From positions 863,610-927,609 of the forward strand of contig CAJNOI010000010.1 in assembly GCA_905250115.1 (NCBI GenBank): a DNA stretch of 64,000 bases, given 5' to 3'. The position numbers and the translations under genes were made by a program. Positions within the stretch are counted from its first letter, which is position 1. Each line of letters starts with the position of its first letter. Of this stretch, positions 39,149 to 49,475 are shown one piece after another. This DNA comes from Adineta steineri (taxonomy: Eukaryota > Rotifera > Eurotatoria > Adinetida > Adinetidae). The notes under the pieces are model-generated. The model was not told where the DNA came from. It ran no database searches and saw only the letters and a program-made list of their open reading frames with translations.

Positions 39149-41036
39149 GACTAGTCGAAATATAAATGATGGGAGAATAATGAAAAGAACAGGTTGCTTT
39201 TATATATATATATATATATCATCAGCCGTTATACCTTAATTAAGAACAGATCAAAGGAAGAAGTAACCGTTACGTATTTAAATGAAATAAAACCGTTAAA
39301 GACACACCGTTATATTCAAATATAGTATACAAAGAAACAACTTTGCCTACTTCCTACATGGACGGAAATAATAATATGAAAATTCCCATGGCTAGTTTGA
39401 AACGTTACGCATAACCATCATTGCTAATCGAGAATGTGGATATGAGAGTATCTTGATCAACTAGCATCCACACTCTCAAGATGTAGATTACATCCTTAAT
39501 CAGTATCCATCCTAAATACTGAATAAGTTCATAAAACTATAAGAGAATAGTCTTCAAAAAGCAAATAGATTGAGATCTTTATATTTTATGTTGATGAAAA
39601 GCAATACTTTTCAACAAAAGAAAACCGCAGCAACGAAGAAATTAGATATGTCACTTCATTGTCTAACGTAACTATGAGAAGTTGTTATTAATAATAAGTT
39701 CTCAAACGAAATAAAAAGTTTATGAGAGTATTTGTTGAATCATGTCATGCATATAATATTCGACAGTTGAATTCAACTACTCTATAAAACCATTTGAGAG
39801 TTTACAACAAAAACAAAATATATATCAAAGAACATTCTCTAAAGTATTGAAAATAGTTTTTTCAGTATCATATTTGCTAAATAAATCATATAATTCATTC
39901 GTCTATGAATTCCACTGTATATTAATGATATTAGAACATAATCTTATAACATAAAGTGAATACTTCACTCACATTTTCTTAATAATTCTTCATCAATTGA
40001 CAATATTCAATAAGACCAAAAATTATTTCTATCGTTATTACAAATGATCATGACTTACGATTGCTTTTCTTAAATATATAATACCTTTCTCTCCACATCA
40101 AATCCAAAAATCAGTTGGCGTAGTTTGCTCGAAAGGAAAAATGTCAGAAATTCAGTGGGAATAAATGTCGAGGGGAAAAATGTCGAAATATATATGTCTA
40201 CATGAGAAATTTGTTTCAGAATATGATGAATAATCAGACACGTTTTGTATTATGTAATCCATCTAAATATTTTGTCGGAATGAAAAGAGTCATAATATTT
40301 CGTGAAAGTATGTTCGTTTATTAGAATCATTGAATTTCCTACTCGTGACTGGATAAATGAAATAACTGAAGGAGGAGATTGAATGAGATCTGATGAAGAT
40401 TTTGCAAGTTCGATCATGACAAAAGAATTCTATTATACAATAGTTCTTTTGAATGATCTACATAATATTACTTACCACTGCTATTACTGATCACAAATGG
40501 ATGCTTAATATAGCACATCATTAGAGATATCACAATGCACGATAGTTTGCCGCTTCAATATTCTGCTTATTTCATATTTGTCTTTCGACATTGCTCCTTT
40601 CGGCCAAGCTACAACCAACCCAAAAATCATAATATGACAATCAAAAGCTTTTACTTAAAAACTTAAACAAGGTGTATCAATAATAACAAAAAATAATAAA
40701 ATGGTGTCATGGCAGATATGAAACAGGTTGTTGCGCTACAAGAAAACAAAATAAGAAATAAAGTGTAACAAAGGAAAAAAAACGCATGCTCTGAACGTTA
40801 ATAAGCATTAAAAAATAGGATCTGAAGAAAATAACTAGACATGGAATGTACTCTAAAAGAAATGAACGAAACAAAGAGATATTCCTGATGAAAAATGCAG
40901 AAGCTATGTGTTGTCTTTTTGTTAGTAGAACAATTGAGCTCTTTTTTTTGTGTAAAATTAGTAAGACAGTTGATTGTTTAATGGGAGCCGATCACCGTGC
41001 TATAAAGAAAAAATAGAAAATAAAATTAATTCATAG
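39149..41036. other. Gene-free region containing a transposon insertion
   Basis: Nearly 1.9 kb without a convincing frame. A (TA)n tract lies close to the RRM gene start. A TIR element with a perfect target duplication occupies 40104-40629 and is listed separately. The rest (39240-40100, 40630-41036) shows no recognisable content. Confidence 0.55.
40104..40629. mobile_element. Non-autonomous TIR DNA transposon with 10-bp target-site duplication
   Basis: The direct repeat CCAAAAATCA occurs at 40104-40113 and again at 40620-40629. Directly inside it the element begins GTTGGCGTAG on the left. Read from the right end inward on the other strand it begins GTTGGTTGTAG. The two ends continue as imperfect terminal inverted repeats of about 33 bp, sharing CGAAAGGA and AATGTC. 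The body (40114-40619, 506 bp) has no coding frame, so the element would need a transposase supplied elsewhere. Internal repeats of GGAAAAATGTC occur on the left side. A 10-bp duplication suggests a Mutator-like (9-11 bp) mechanism; that assignment is inference from duplication length alone. Confidence 0.75.
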
Positions 41037-44000
41037 TTAAATAGAATCTCTTCGACGTCCAAGAAGTAGAAAGCTTGGATTTTCAACTAAAATATCTCGA
41101 GCATAATCAATATGTTTTTTGCTCACCCTATCATCAGTTACTATAGTAAACTCATCTAAACTTGGATCTATTATTAAACGTCGTTCATTTTGACTTTGTT
41201 CGTCTCTTGATGCTTTTTGAATAAAACGATTATGACAACGTTTAACAAAAAATGCCAATATCTTTTCAAAGAAAAAAGAGAGTAAATTAATTTTCTTATC
41301 AAAAAAGTTGACTTACAGTTACTAAAATACCAAGAGTAATAATACCGATAAGTATAGCATTTGATGGTCTGTATCGATGTGTTTTCTGTTGACTTGCCAA
41401 CGGAGAAATAGAGTTATCGCCTGCTGATAATTTCAATGCATCTTGTAACATTGAATTATCGGTATCTGTTGTTGCTTGCTTTGATACAAAGCTTCCATCA
41501 ATTGATAAACAAGTCATATTGATTGAATTTATTTGTAAACAAAGTTGATAGTTTTTACAACGTGCTGTTGAATATTTCATACAGAGATCGGACCCCTCAG
41601 TTTGTTGATTATCGATAAAAACAAATGAACGAATTTGATCATGTGTCGATGTGATAGACTCTCCCGAAAAACGATTTTTTCCATAAATTCGAATAAAATC
41701 TAACGATTTTTTTGATGATGGAATATAAAGCAAACCATCCTAAATTATCAATTTAGACAAAAAGAGACGTTTTTAAAAATAAATAGATAGTTACATACAT
41801 TAAAAAATGCAAATAATGATGCAGATGGTATACGTATTGATGTATCATGACACTGTTTAAATTCACCATTACAAGTAAAAACAGGAGATAGTCCATTACT
41901 GTCGATATTATTTGCTGTCCAAAATATTCGTTGAAATGCAGTATCTAAGATATATCAAAACATTCGTATGAGCAAAATATCTTAATGTATATATATTCAT
42001 ACCGTAGATAAATCTTTTGATTTCTCGATCTGTCTTATGTACTATTTTTATTACATTTGGTTCGGACATATTTGATATCATAAATTGAGAATTTGAAGCA
42101 AATATAAGTTGTCTGTTATAAACATCAATTTCCATTGAATGAATTGAATTAGCGTTATCATTCAATGACCAAGAATGCATTGGGATATTAATTGATACAT
42201 CACAAACAATTGATGTATACATACGTAATGTTTTTGATTGATTCTCAATAATAAAGAGAGTTTTTTCATTTGCATTATATGCAAAAGCATTAACTGTGAG
42301 ATTCGTAAGTAATACTATAGTTTTTAAATCACGATTTGATTTACTAAAATTCAAAATAATTTTACTAATTTTTATAGAGAAAAAAACAAAGAAAGAAATT
42401 AACCATAAAATAGCATGTTGAATGTGATCATAATAGATAACGAACATTTGTTTATGATCATATTGTATATAATCAAAATGATGATTTTTATCAATGTTTA
42501 TTGTATTTACTTGTTGTGATGAATACTGTTCAGTAGAAGCCAAAATATTATAGAAAGTAATGGTTCTATCAGATAAAATTAATAAATTTGGTTTTGATTG
42601 ATCTATTTAAAGATTTTGCTAATTATTATTTTTCGAAAAAATAAGAAAATAACGAACCATTGCTTCTCTGACATGTTTTTGTTACTTTATCAAATGTAAA
42701 ATTTGATGGACATGTACAATTAAAACTACCATCTGTATTGGTACATTTAAATGAACAATATGTACCAAGAGAATCATTACATTCATCATAATCTGATTTA
42801 TTAAACAATTATTTATCATATGGAAGTAAAAGAGAAGGTCAGAAACTAACCTTGACATATTGGTATGTTATTTTGCGGTGTTTTAGTTGTTAGTCGATAA
42901 CCTTGTTTAACACATCGACAAAGTTGTCCAACTGCTGGATGTTGAATACAACTAACATCAGAATTTGTAGGACAATTCGATTTTAAAGTACATTTATCAC
43001 GACAATTATACTCATCATCACCTCCAGGACAATCTTTACTAGAAAATAAATAAGATAATGACTTCTTATTTTCTTAAAACCATTTATTAACTTACTATCC
43101 ATCACAAACACGATCATTTGATAGACATATTGGGTGATTAAATGTTCCTGATGTTGAACAAGTAAATTCTGGACATGAATCATCTACTTGCGGTATAGAT
43201 GCAACTAATATTAAAAATAAAATATATTTAAATCCAGGAAATAATATGAAAATATCTGTACTTGTTGACGTTGTATGTGTACAATTTTTCTCATCAAATC
43301 CATCTAAACAATGTGCAATTCCATCACACATCTTTCGAAAAGAAAAAACAAAAAGTTTTAATCATCAAACAATGTTATATGTAAATAATTGTTTTAAACC
43401 TTGACTTCATCAATACATTGACCGGTTGGACAATGTATTTTATTTGGTCCACATACAGAATGATGACAACCAACACCTTCCTCTTCATCACTCCCATCTG
43501 GACAATCTTTCTGCCCATCACAAACAAGAAAGTTTTCGATACATGAACCTTTTTTACATAACCAATGATTAACTTGACAGATTGTTTTATCTTAAGTAAA
43601 AATTCATTTGATTTATATTTATCGAAATAAGTTAATTCAACAAACTGCATCCGCCTTCGTCTTCATTAAGGAAACAATCTTGATGACCATTGCATATATC
43701 ATGAGGAGATAAACGATCGTACGAAACCTGAGGGTCTATATGAGTTACACATGCTATTGAATCAGTTGAATTTTTTGGCAAATGATGGCCTAGAGAAAAA
43801 TACTTAATGAATAAAAAGACATCTTTTTATATACAAAAGTAATACAGACATATTTCATCACCATCATTATTAACACAATCATGATAATCAATACAAACTT
43901 CTTTAATTTCTATACAATGCGTTTTATTTCGGCAAGGTACTAAATTATTTGGACATCCTAAATATCCATATGAAACTGAAAAACAAATCACAATAAAAAT

Positions 44001-44121
44001 ACAATTAAAAAAACAAAAAAATTATTTTTGTCAGACCTTTTAAAAATATTAAATATGTTACAGTTAGATAAACAGTCGATTTGATAATCATTTCTTGTAA
44101 GACTAATACCGAAAATGCCAT
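41037..44121 (-). CDS. LDL-receptor-like endocytic receptor
   Basis: This is a type I membrane protein of the LDLR/LRP class. The N-terminal signal segment (IIKSTVYLTVTYLIFLKVSY) is encoded with the ATG at 44119-44121 or the later ATG at 44089-44091. About five LDL-receptor class A repeats follow, several with the calcium-binding acidic end (CDGQKDCPDGSDEEEG, CDGIAHCLDGFDEKNC). Next come an EGF-like module (DECNDSLGTYCSFKCTNTDG, FNCTCPSNFTFD) and a divergent beta-propeller region lacking clear YWTD motifs. The membrane helix is about AILIGIITLGILVTILAFFV. The cytoplasmic tail carries NPSF (about 41070-41081), an NPxY/F-type internalisation signal. Two introns (42344-42403, 60 nt; 43205-43261, 57 nt) are multiples of three without stops and would otherwise read as spurious hydrophobic inserts. 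The ligand is unknown, and orthology to a named LRP is not claimed. Confidence 0.82.
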
Positions 44122-44930
44122 TAAATACTCTCATTTGTTTTTTGCTCGATTATCATATATTCTTATTCATGTTGAAAAAATAATTTTTCGTTTGCTTTTC
44201 TTCTAAAAACACAGACGTGAAAAAATTTGACTTTTAGTATGTACTTTTTTCTTTCTTTTTATTTTTTTTGCCAGATGTCCTAATGTGACTCATAATGTCA
44301 GAAGTTGTCATATCTTAATGCATTTTCTTTCAGGTAATTACTAATTAATCATTCTCAAAACTATACTTTCTAAAATGAGACAACGCCAAATTTCCTCACA
44401 TCGTTACCTCTCTCTGATGAAACTAAATGTGTCTGGAGATTGCTTTCATGTTTATTTTATTATGTACATAGTTGCACTGATGAAAATGACGTAGAAGAAA
44501 AACAAAATGTAACGTACTTACCATACCTCATACTGTGAAGAAAGGACAAGGTTAACTATCATGATTAATAAGTATTATTATGAATTTATCTATATAATAA
44601 TCTTCTTTATGTTGTTTAAAATCTGATTAGCGTATACTATGAAAATAAGCGTAAAGAAAAAACATTATTTAATGTTCTTTTGCCTCGGTGATTATTATCA
44701 ATATTCATTTCTATTATGTAAGGCTATTCACCTTTGAAAGAACCTTGTTGACGCAAAGTATATTGATTATTGATTCAAGAGACTCATCCAGTATGCATGA
44801 TTTCATTGATAGAAGGATTTTTTTGGTCTAGATTACTGATCAATATCTGAAAAAGATAAATATCGATCTGAAATTAATATGAACTTAAACATTCATACAC
44901 AAACACAAGAATTTTATTTGCAAAAACAAT
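44122..44930. other. Intergenic region upstream of the LDLR-like gene
   Basis: About 800 AT-rich bases contain the receptor's promoter side and the 3' flank of RPA43. No RNA gene, repeat or open frame with family resemblance was seen. Confidence 0.5.
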
Positions 44931-45579
44931 TCATGATTTTTCTGTTTTGTTCACTTCTATGAGTGTAGTTTTTATATCGAGAATTTTGTCTACAACATCA
45001 CATTCAATTATTTCAAGAACAACAGGTTGTCCTAGTTTGAATACAAAATTATGATAAATAGGTGGTATTGTATCACGATGAAATGATGCATTGAAACGAC
45101 TGTGTATTAAACAAGCTAAAATACATAATAAATAATAAGAAAAACAAGATTGATTCTTTTTTAATTGAGTCTTTACCGATATGTTTCTTTCCAAGTTTTG
45201 ATATAATAGCATGAACACGTCTACCTTTTTCAGGTACAAATAAAATAAAATTGAGTTTAATAGGTACCCATAATGTTGGTTCATCTTGATATGTTTGACC
45301 TACGTCCGATAATAAATGAATTTTACCAATTGCAAGTAAAAAACCATTCAATCTAATCGAGAAAACAAAATTATAAAGATTTGAAATTTTAATCATTTAC
45401 AAAAATTACTTTTTTGCAAGTTCATTTGAACTTTCTTCCAGTATTCTTTTAATACCTGATTTACTTTTTCCTATTTGATTCGGTGGTAATGGTACAAGAA
45501 TTGTTTGACGTTTATATTCTAAACATGAATCTTTATCCTTAACAAGTGGAAGAACATCACTTAGTTTAAATAAATTCAT
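44931..45579 (-). CDS. POLR1F: RNA polymerase I subunit RPA43 (POLR1F/TWISTNB) homologue
   Basis: RPA43 pairs with RPA14-type partners in the Pol I stalk and contacts Rrn3/TIF-IA. Three exons give about 175 residues from the ATG at 45577-45579 (MNLFKLSDVLPLVKDKDSCL). An N-terminal RNAP7-like part (KLNGFLLAIGKIHLLSDVGQ, then PTLWVPIKLNFILFVPEKGR) precedes an S1/OB part (RVHAIISKLGKKHIACLIHS, RFNASFHRD). These follow the GTLVAYDKIKVL, FVVFSPKVGQKLVG and GCLVHGCFNASI order of human TWISTNB. The long Lys-rich C-terminus of the vertebrate protein is absent; this one ends after VNKTEKS. TTTTATAG lies 12 nt before the ATG, and the ANAPC16 stop is only 123 bp upstream on the same strand. Confidence 0.82.
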
Positions 45580-45702
45580 TTTTTGTAAAATCTATAAAAG
45601 AAAAAAATTCCAATCGAATATTTTTTTTTATTAACAATAGATTAAAGAACAAAGAAAAAATGAATGAATTATATCTAACATATATAAGAAGTCATTTATT
45701 TG

Positions 45703-45978
45703 TTAATGAGTAGTTACACGTTGAAAACCAATTAATTTATCTGGATCTTGATAAAGCCATGCATCAGCTGTTAATGTTTGAATATTTTCTCTTATTTTTT
45801 GTAAATGTTGAGAATGTAATTCTTTTTCTGTTTCGGAATGATAAAATTGTGTTGCATTTTCTAATTCAATAGTATTTAATATCATTGCATTATTATTTGT
45901 TGTCGTCGATGTTGTTAATGTTGGTTCAGCTGATGGAACATGTGGCGATTGAAATAATGCTTTTCGACTAGCATCCAT
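45703..45978 (-). CDS. ANAPC16: Anaphase-promoting complex subunit 16 homologue
   Basis: ANAPC16 is a small APC/C subunit associated with the TPR lobe of this mitotic ubiquitin ligase. A single exon of 91 codons begins MDASRKALFQSP and ends LTADAWLYQDPDKLIGFQRV. The paired anchors SRKALF near the start and the ADxW...P..LIGF block at the end correspond to PRKALF and ADEWRFKPIEQLLGF of human ANAPC16. A helix of about 40 residues lies between them (ATQFYHSETEKELHSQHLQK). It is slightly shorter than the human protein, missing the Ser/Gly-rich leader. The ATG is immediately preceded by TTTTTTCAG, a strong acceptor, so the transcript probably receives a 5' exon or spliced leader at the start codon. 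Confidence 0.8.
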   Translation of the reverse strand: MDASRKALFQSPHVPSAEPTLTTSTTTNNNAMILNTIELENATQFYHSETEKELHSQHLQKIRENIQTLTADAWLYQDPDKLIGFQRVTTH

Positions 45979-46387
45979 CTGAAAAAACGAAAGGTATTAA
46001 TCAATGTATAGAAGTCAGACGATCTAATGTCTAGAATTGGGTATAATATGAAACAAACGATATGTATCTTCTAGTTTTCTATTTCATAGTAAATAATATC
46101 GAACACTTACATTGTATCATATATCTTTCTTTTAATTGATGATAAAATTTATCTATAGCATATTATATATGTCAGTTCGAGTTCTTATTTTACAAAATCA
46201 ATCTAGAATCTTTCATTATTTCTTTAAGATTTTACTTTAAATCAATAAAATGTTTATATCGGAAATCTCAAGTGAAGAAAAAAAAACCACTGGCCTTACA
46301 CTAATAGATTCTGTGTTCTAAGAATAAAACGAACGAACAATAAAAACAAAATGAATAACAAAAGAGAAAAAGTCAAGTTCAGATTGT
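45979..46387. other. Spacer between SSR4 and ANAPC16
   Basis: These 409 bp hold the 3' UTR of SSR4 and the 5' flank of ANAPC16, which is on the same strand. The sequence just before ANAPC16 is a pyrimidine-rich acceptor. Nothing else was recognised. Confidence 0.5.
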
Positions 46388-47174
46388 TCAAGCAAGGATT
46401 TTCGATCGTTCGCGATATGCAGCCCACCAAACGAGTCCAAAACCAATTACAGCAATAAATTCACTTGGTAACCATGGACCAAAACTTGCACCCTATGAAC
46501 AAGGAAACAAAAAAATATAACTACAACAGAAAAAAAGTTTCTTTTAATACCGGATGATAGAAGTCAACTTCACCAAATGGTTTAACTGCTTTAGCAGCAT
46601 CATCAGTTCGTGTCTATAAACAAGTTTTACATATAATTCATTTTTTTTCAATTATCGAATAACTTACTTTACGTAAAGTTGAATATGTATCATCATCATA
46701 TAATTTAACCGATGTACGACCTTTGGCTAATTGTTTATGTGTAGCAGCAGATACACCGAGCTATAGAGAAAAAAAAGATTAAGTCATTTCTTTATTTTTA
46801 TAATGATTTATTCTGTACATAATATTTTCCAGGTGATCCAGCTGATTGAGCACATGGTACAACTTGTCCATTTATATCAGCATAAAGGGTACTTGGCTAG
46901 AAATATCTTTTATATTTGTTTCCGAAAGAAAATAATCTTAAAAACAAACTTGTTTTCCATTTTTGCATTTAACTGTTATTTCAACTTGAGCTGCTGATTC
47001 AGCTGTAAGACGAGCATCTTTTGTTGAATATGAAGTTATTTTAAACTGTGGTGATTCACAGTTTTCACCTAAAATAAGATTAATTATTTAAACAATAAAT
47101 AAAAGATGTATTCTACCTTTAGCAAAAGCTAATAAAGCAAGGAATGTGAAAATAGTTGACGAAAGACACAACAT
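46388..47174 (-). CDS. SSR4: Translocon-associated protein subunit delta (SSR4/TRAP-delta)
   Basis: TRAP-delta is an ER membrane protein of the TRAP complex, which assists Sec61 during translocation and N-glycosylation. Five exons give about 175 residues. A signal peptide MLCLSSTIFTFLALLAFAKG is followed by ENCESPQFKITSYSTKDARL, VEITVKCKNGKQ (human VEISLTCKNRVQ), PSTLYADINGQVVPCAQ (LYADVGGKQFPV), VKLYDDDTYSTLRK (VRFFDEESYSLLRK), and the C-terminal membrane segment GPWLPSEFIAVIGFGLVWWA with a short cytosolic tail YRERSKILA. The two cysteines that form a disulfide in the family (ENCESP and VKCKN) are kept. The ATG is preceded by TTTTGATAG-G, again an acceptor directly upstream. The gene is head-to-head with the SDF2-like gene, 313 bp apart. 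Confidence 0.92.
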
Positions 47175-47487
47175 CCTATCAAAACAAAAATTAACTACTG
47201 AATACTGATTGATGTGGCAAAGATAGATGATAAACTACATACATAATTTCATTGGAGAATTTCTATTTATGAATAACGATATAATATTAACGATAGATGG
47301 CGAGGAATTTTTTTTGAAATTTTTCTGAGAAAAAATAAAAAAGAAGATTTTTTTAAGATATAATTTTTATTATTCATCATAATTGAGGACAAGAAATTAT
47401 TTTTGACTGATTGTATTTTATGAACCAATCGAGAATTTCCACAGTAATATTGCTTCTTTTTCTTGTCTTTCATTTGACACTCGAATA
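47175..47487. promoter_or_regulatory. Short bidirectional promoter between SSR4 and SDF2-like genes
   Basis: Both genes start outward from this 313-bp stretch, and both encode proteins of the ER secretory pathway. No ER-stress element consensus was confidently identified. The SSR4 side ends in an acceptor-like TTTTGATAG. Confidence 0.55.
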
Positions 47488-48578
47488 ATGTTCAACATGA
47501 ATATTCTCATACAATGCGTAATTTTAATCTGCTTATTTAAATTTTCTTCGGGTAATAAAGATGCTGTGACATGTGGTTCAACATTTAAATTTGTTAATCA
47601 ACAATCTGGAGATAGACTTCATTCTCATGATGTTAAATATGGTTCAGGAAGTGGACAACAAGTAAAATAATAGTTTATTTCGAAATAGATGTAAATTTGT
47701 TTTTGTCTATTAGTCTGTTACGGGTACACCTAATGCAGATGATGTGAATAGTTATTGGCAAGTTCGTGGTGATATAAGAAATGATTGTGAACGAGGGTAT
47801 TTAAATGGTTTTGTTTGTTATCTGAATTGTTTAATTTCTTTTATTATTTCAGAACACCAATAAAATGTGAAAGTATAATACGTTTATTTCATGTAACTAC
47901 TCGAAGAAATTTACATAGTCATAAGTATACATCACCATTATCAAATAATCAAGAAGTCTCAGCTTATGGTGAAGATGGTGTTGGTGATGAAGGTGATCGA
48001 TGGAAAGTTGTTTGTACAACTAAAAATGATTTTTGGTTAAGAAAAGATGCGATACGATTACAACATGTTTCTACTGGACAGTAAGATTATAAAAGTGTTC
48101 AATTTTTATGCAAGAGAAAGCGAAAAATATCTATGTAAAACTAAATCCCAGCATAAAAATAATCGATGAAATCTCTTTTGATATTATAAAACAAAGTTCT
48201 GTTGATTAAATTAAAATCTACAAATAATTTTGATTCAAACAATTAGTGTTAGACTTGATTAAGCCAGTTATCGATTCAGATATATACATAAACCTTGAAA
48301 GTATTATGAGTTCAGTTTATGTCCTGATTTCGAGTACAAATATTGAAATGTTTTATTTCTTTAGATATCTTCATTTAAGTGGTGATACATTTGGTCGACC
48401 TATACATGGTCAAAAGGAAATTAGTTGTTATTCATATGCTAATAGTCAAAACCTTTGGAAAGTTGATGCTGGTGTTTATATACGTCCATCATCTGAACCA
48501 TTATCATCAACACGCGATGAAAATTCCGACACACGTTCAGAATCAACCAAAAATGATCATTTTGATGATGAACTTTAA
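47488..48578 (+). CDS. SDF2L1: Stromal cell-derived factor 2-like protein, ER MIR-domain
   Basis: SDF2/SDF2L1 are soluble ER-lumen proteins that work with ERdj3/BiP in quality control. Four exons (47488-47661, 47714 to about 47800, about 47853-48080, about 48365-48578) encode about 230 residues. The signal peptide is MNILIQCVILICLFKFSSG. Three MIR repeats follow, the fold shared with protein O-mannosyltransferases. They include VTCGSTFKFVNQQSGDRLHS, SYWQVRG, GTPIKCESIIRLFHVTTRRN, LHSHKYTSPLSNNQEVSAYG, DRWKVVC and YLHLSGDTFGRPIHGQKEIS. These match SDF2 in order. The protein ends FDDEL, a KDEL-type retrieval signal (vertebrate SDF2L1 ends HDEL), after an acidic and Ser-rich tail. The last intron (about 280 bp) is longer than its neighbours. 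An AATAAA lies at 48943. Confidence 0.92.
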
Positions 48579-49475
48579 AAAGATACTTTTCTCGTTATGC
48601 TTTCATTGTTTGATAGGTCCAATGTGTTTTTATTCTCTCAGATTGTGATGATGATAATGATGCTTTTCTGTGTTTCCGTTTTGTTCATTCTTGGCTTTAT
48701 TTATATTTTAGTTTGACACGCAAGAACAACATTAAAAAAAAATGACTTAGAAAGCGAAATATAAACTAATTTCTTTTCTTTTCTCATTCGCACATTTAAT
48801 AGTATTCCTATCTTTCACTATTCGATGTATTATATACTGATATAGATAATTTCCGTTTTATTACTTCTTAGATTGAACGTATAAAGTCCAATTATTCTAT
48901 GCATGCTTATGTACTACGTTTACGAAATATATCGTTAAATCTAATAAATAAAGAACATAGATATTCATATAATGCTTTTTTTAATTCAACTTGATACAGT
49001 CATAACAAACATGATTATAAATAGATTGTTTATTTGTATATACATATATATAAACATTTTCACAACGAAAAAATAGAATGTAACTATATGTAATATGGAG
49101 GATTGAAGGTTAAACATAAAAATAGAGATTCTCTCCATATGAGCCTCTGCTCTGTTGGAGGTCGAACTTATACATGGTTCAATATTTTGAATATGACTAC
49201 CTCTATTGAAGGTCACGTATATGAAGTATTACATAAATTATATTCCTACCTGTCAAATAAATTCATATGTATGTAATTGAAATTCATACTATAAATAAAG
49301 ATCATTCTGTAATTTTATTTTATCGATAGAGAACAAGAACTTTTCTCTCGTTTCTTTTTTTCGTTCTTTACATTGACCAGAAGGAAATATTTTTTATTCT
49401 GATTCATTTTTGATATGTACATATTATAACATTACTTACTCGGATATTCGTTGTACTTTATCCGCTCATATAAAT
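48579..49475. other. 3' UTR of the SDF2-like gene and upstream flank of the PTP-like gene
   Basis: About 900 AT-rich bases. AATAAA at 48943-48948 is the probable poly(A) signal of the SDF2-like gene. The remainder is the promoter side of the phosphatase-like gene. A 76-codon frame on the minus strand (48986-49216) resembles nothing. Confidence 0.5.

Noticed and set aside
48986-49216. 76-codon minus-strand frame in the SDF2-like 3' flank
   Set aside because: It resembles nothing, lies opposite a 3' UTR and is probably chance.
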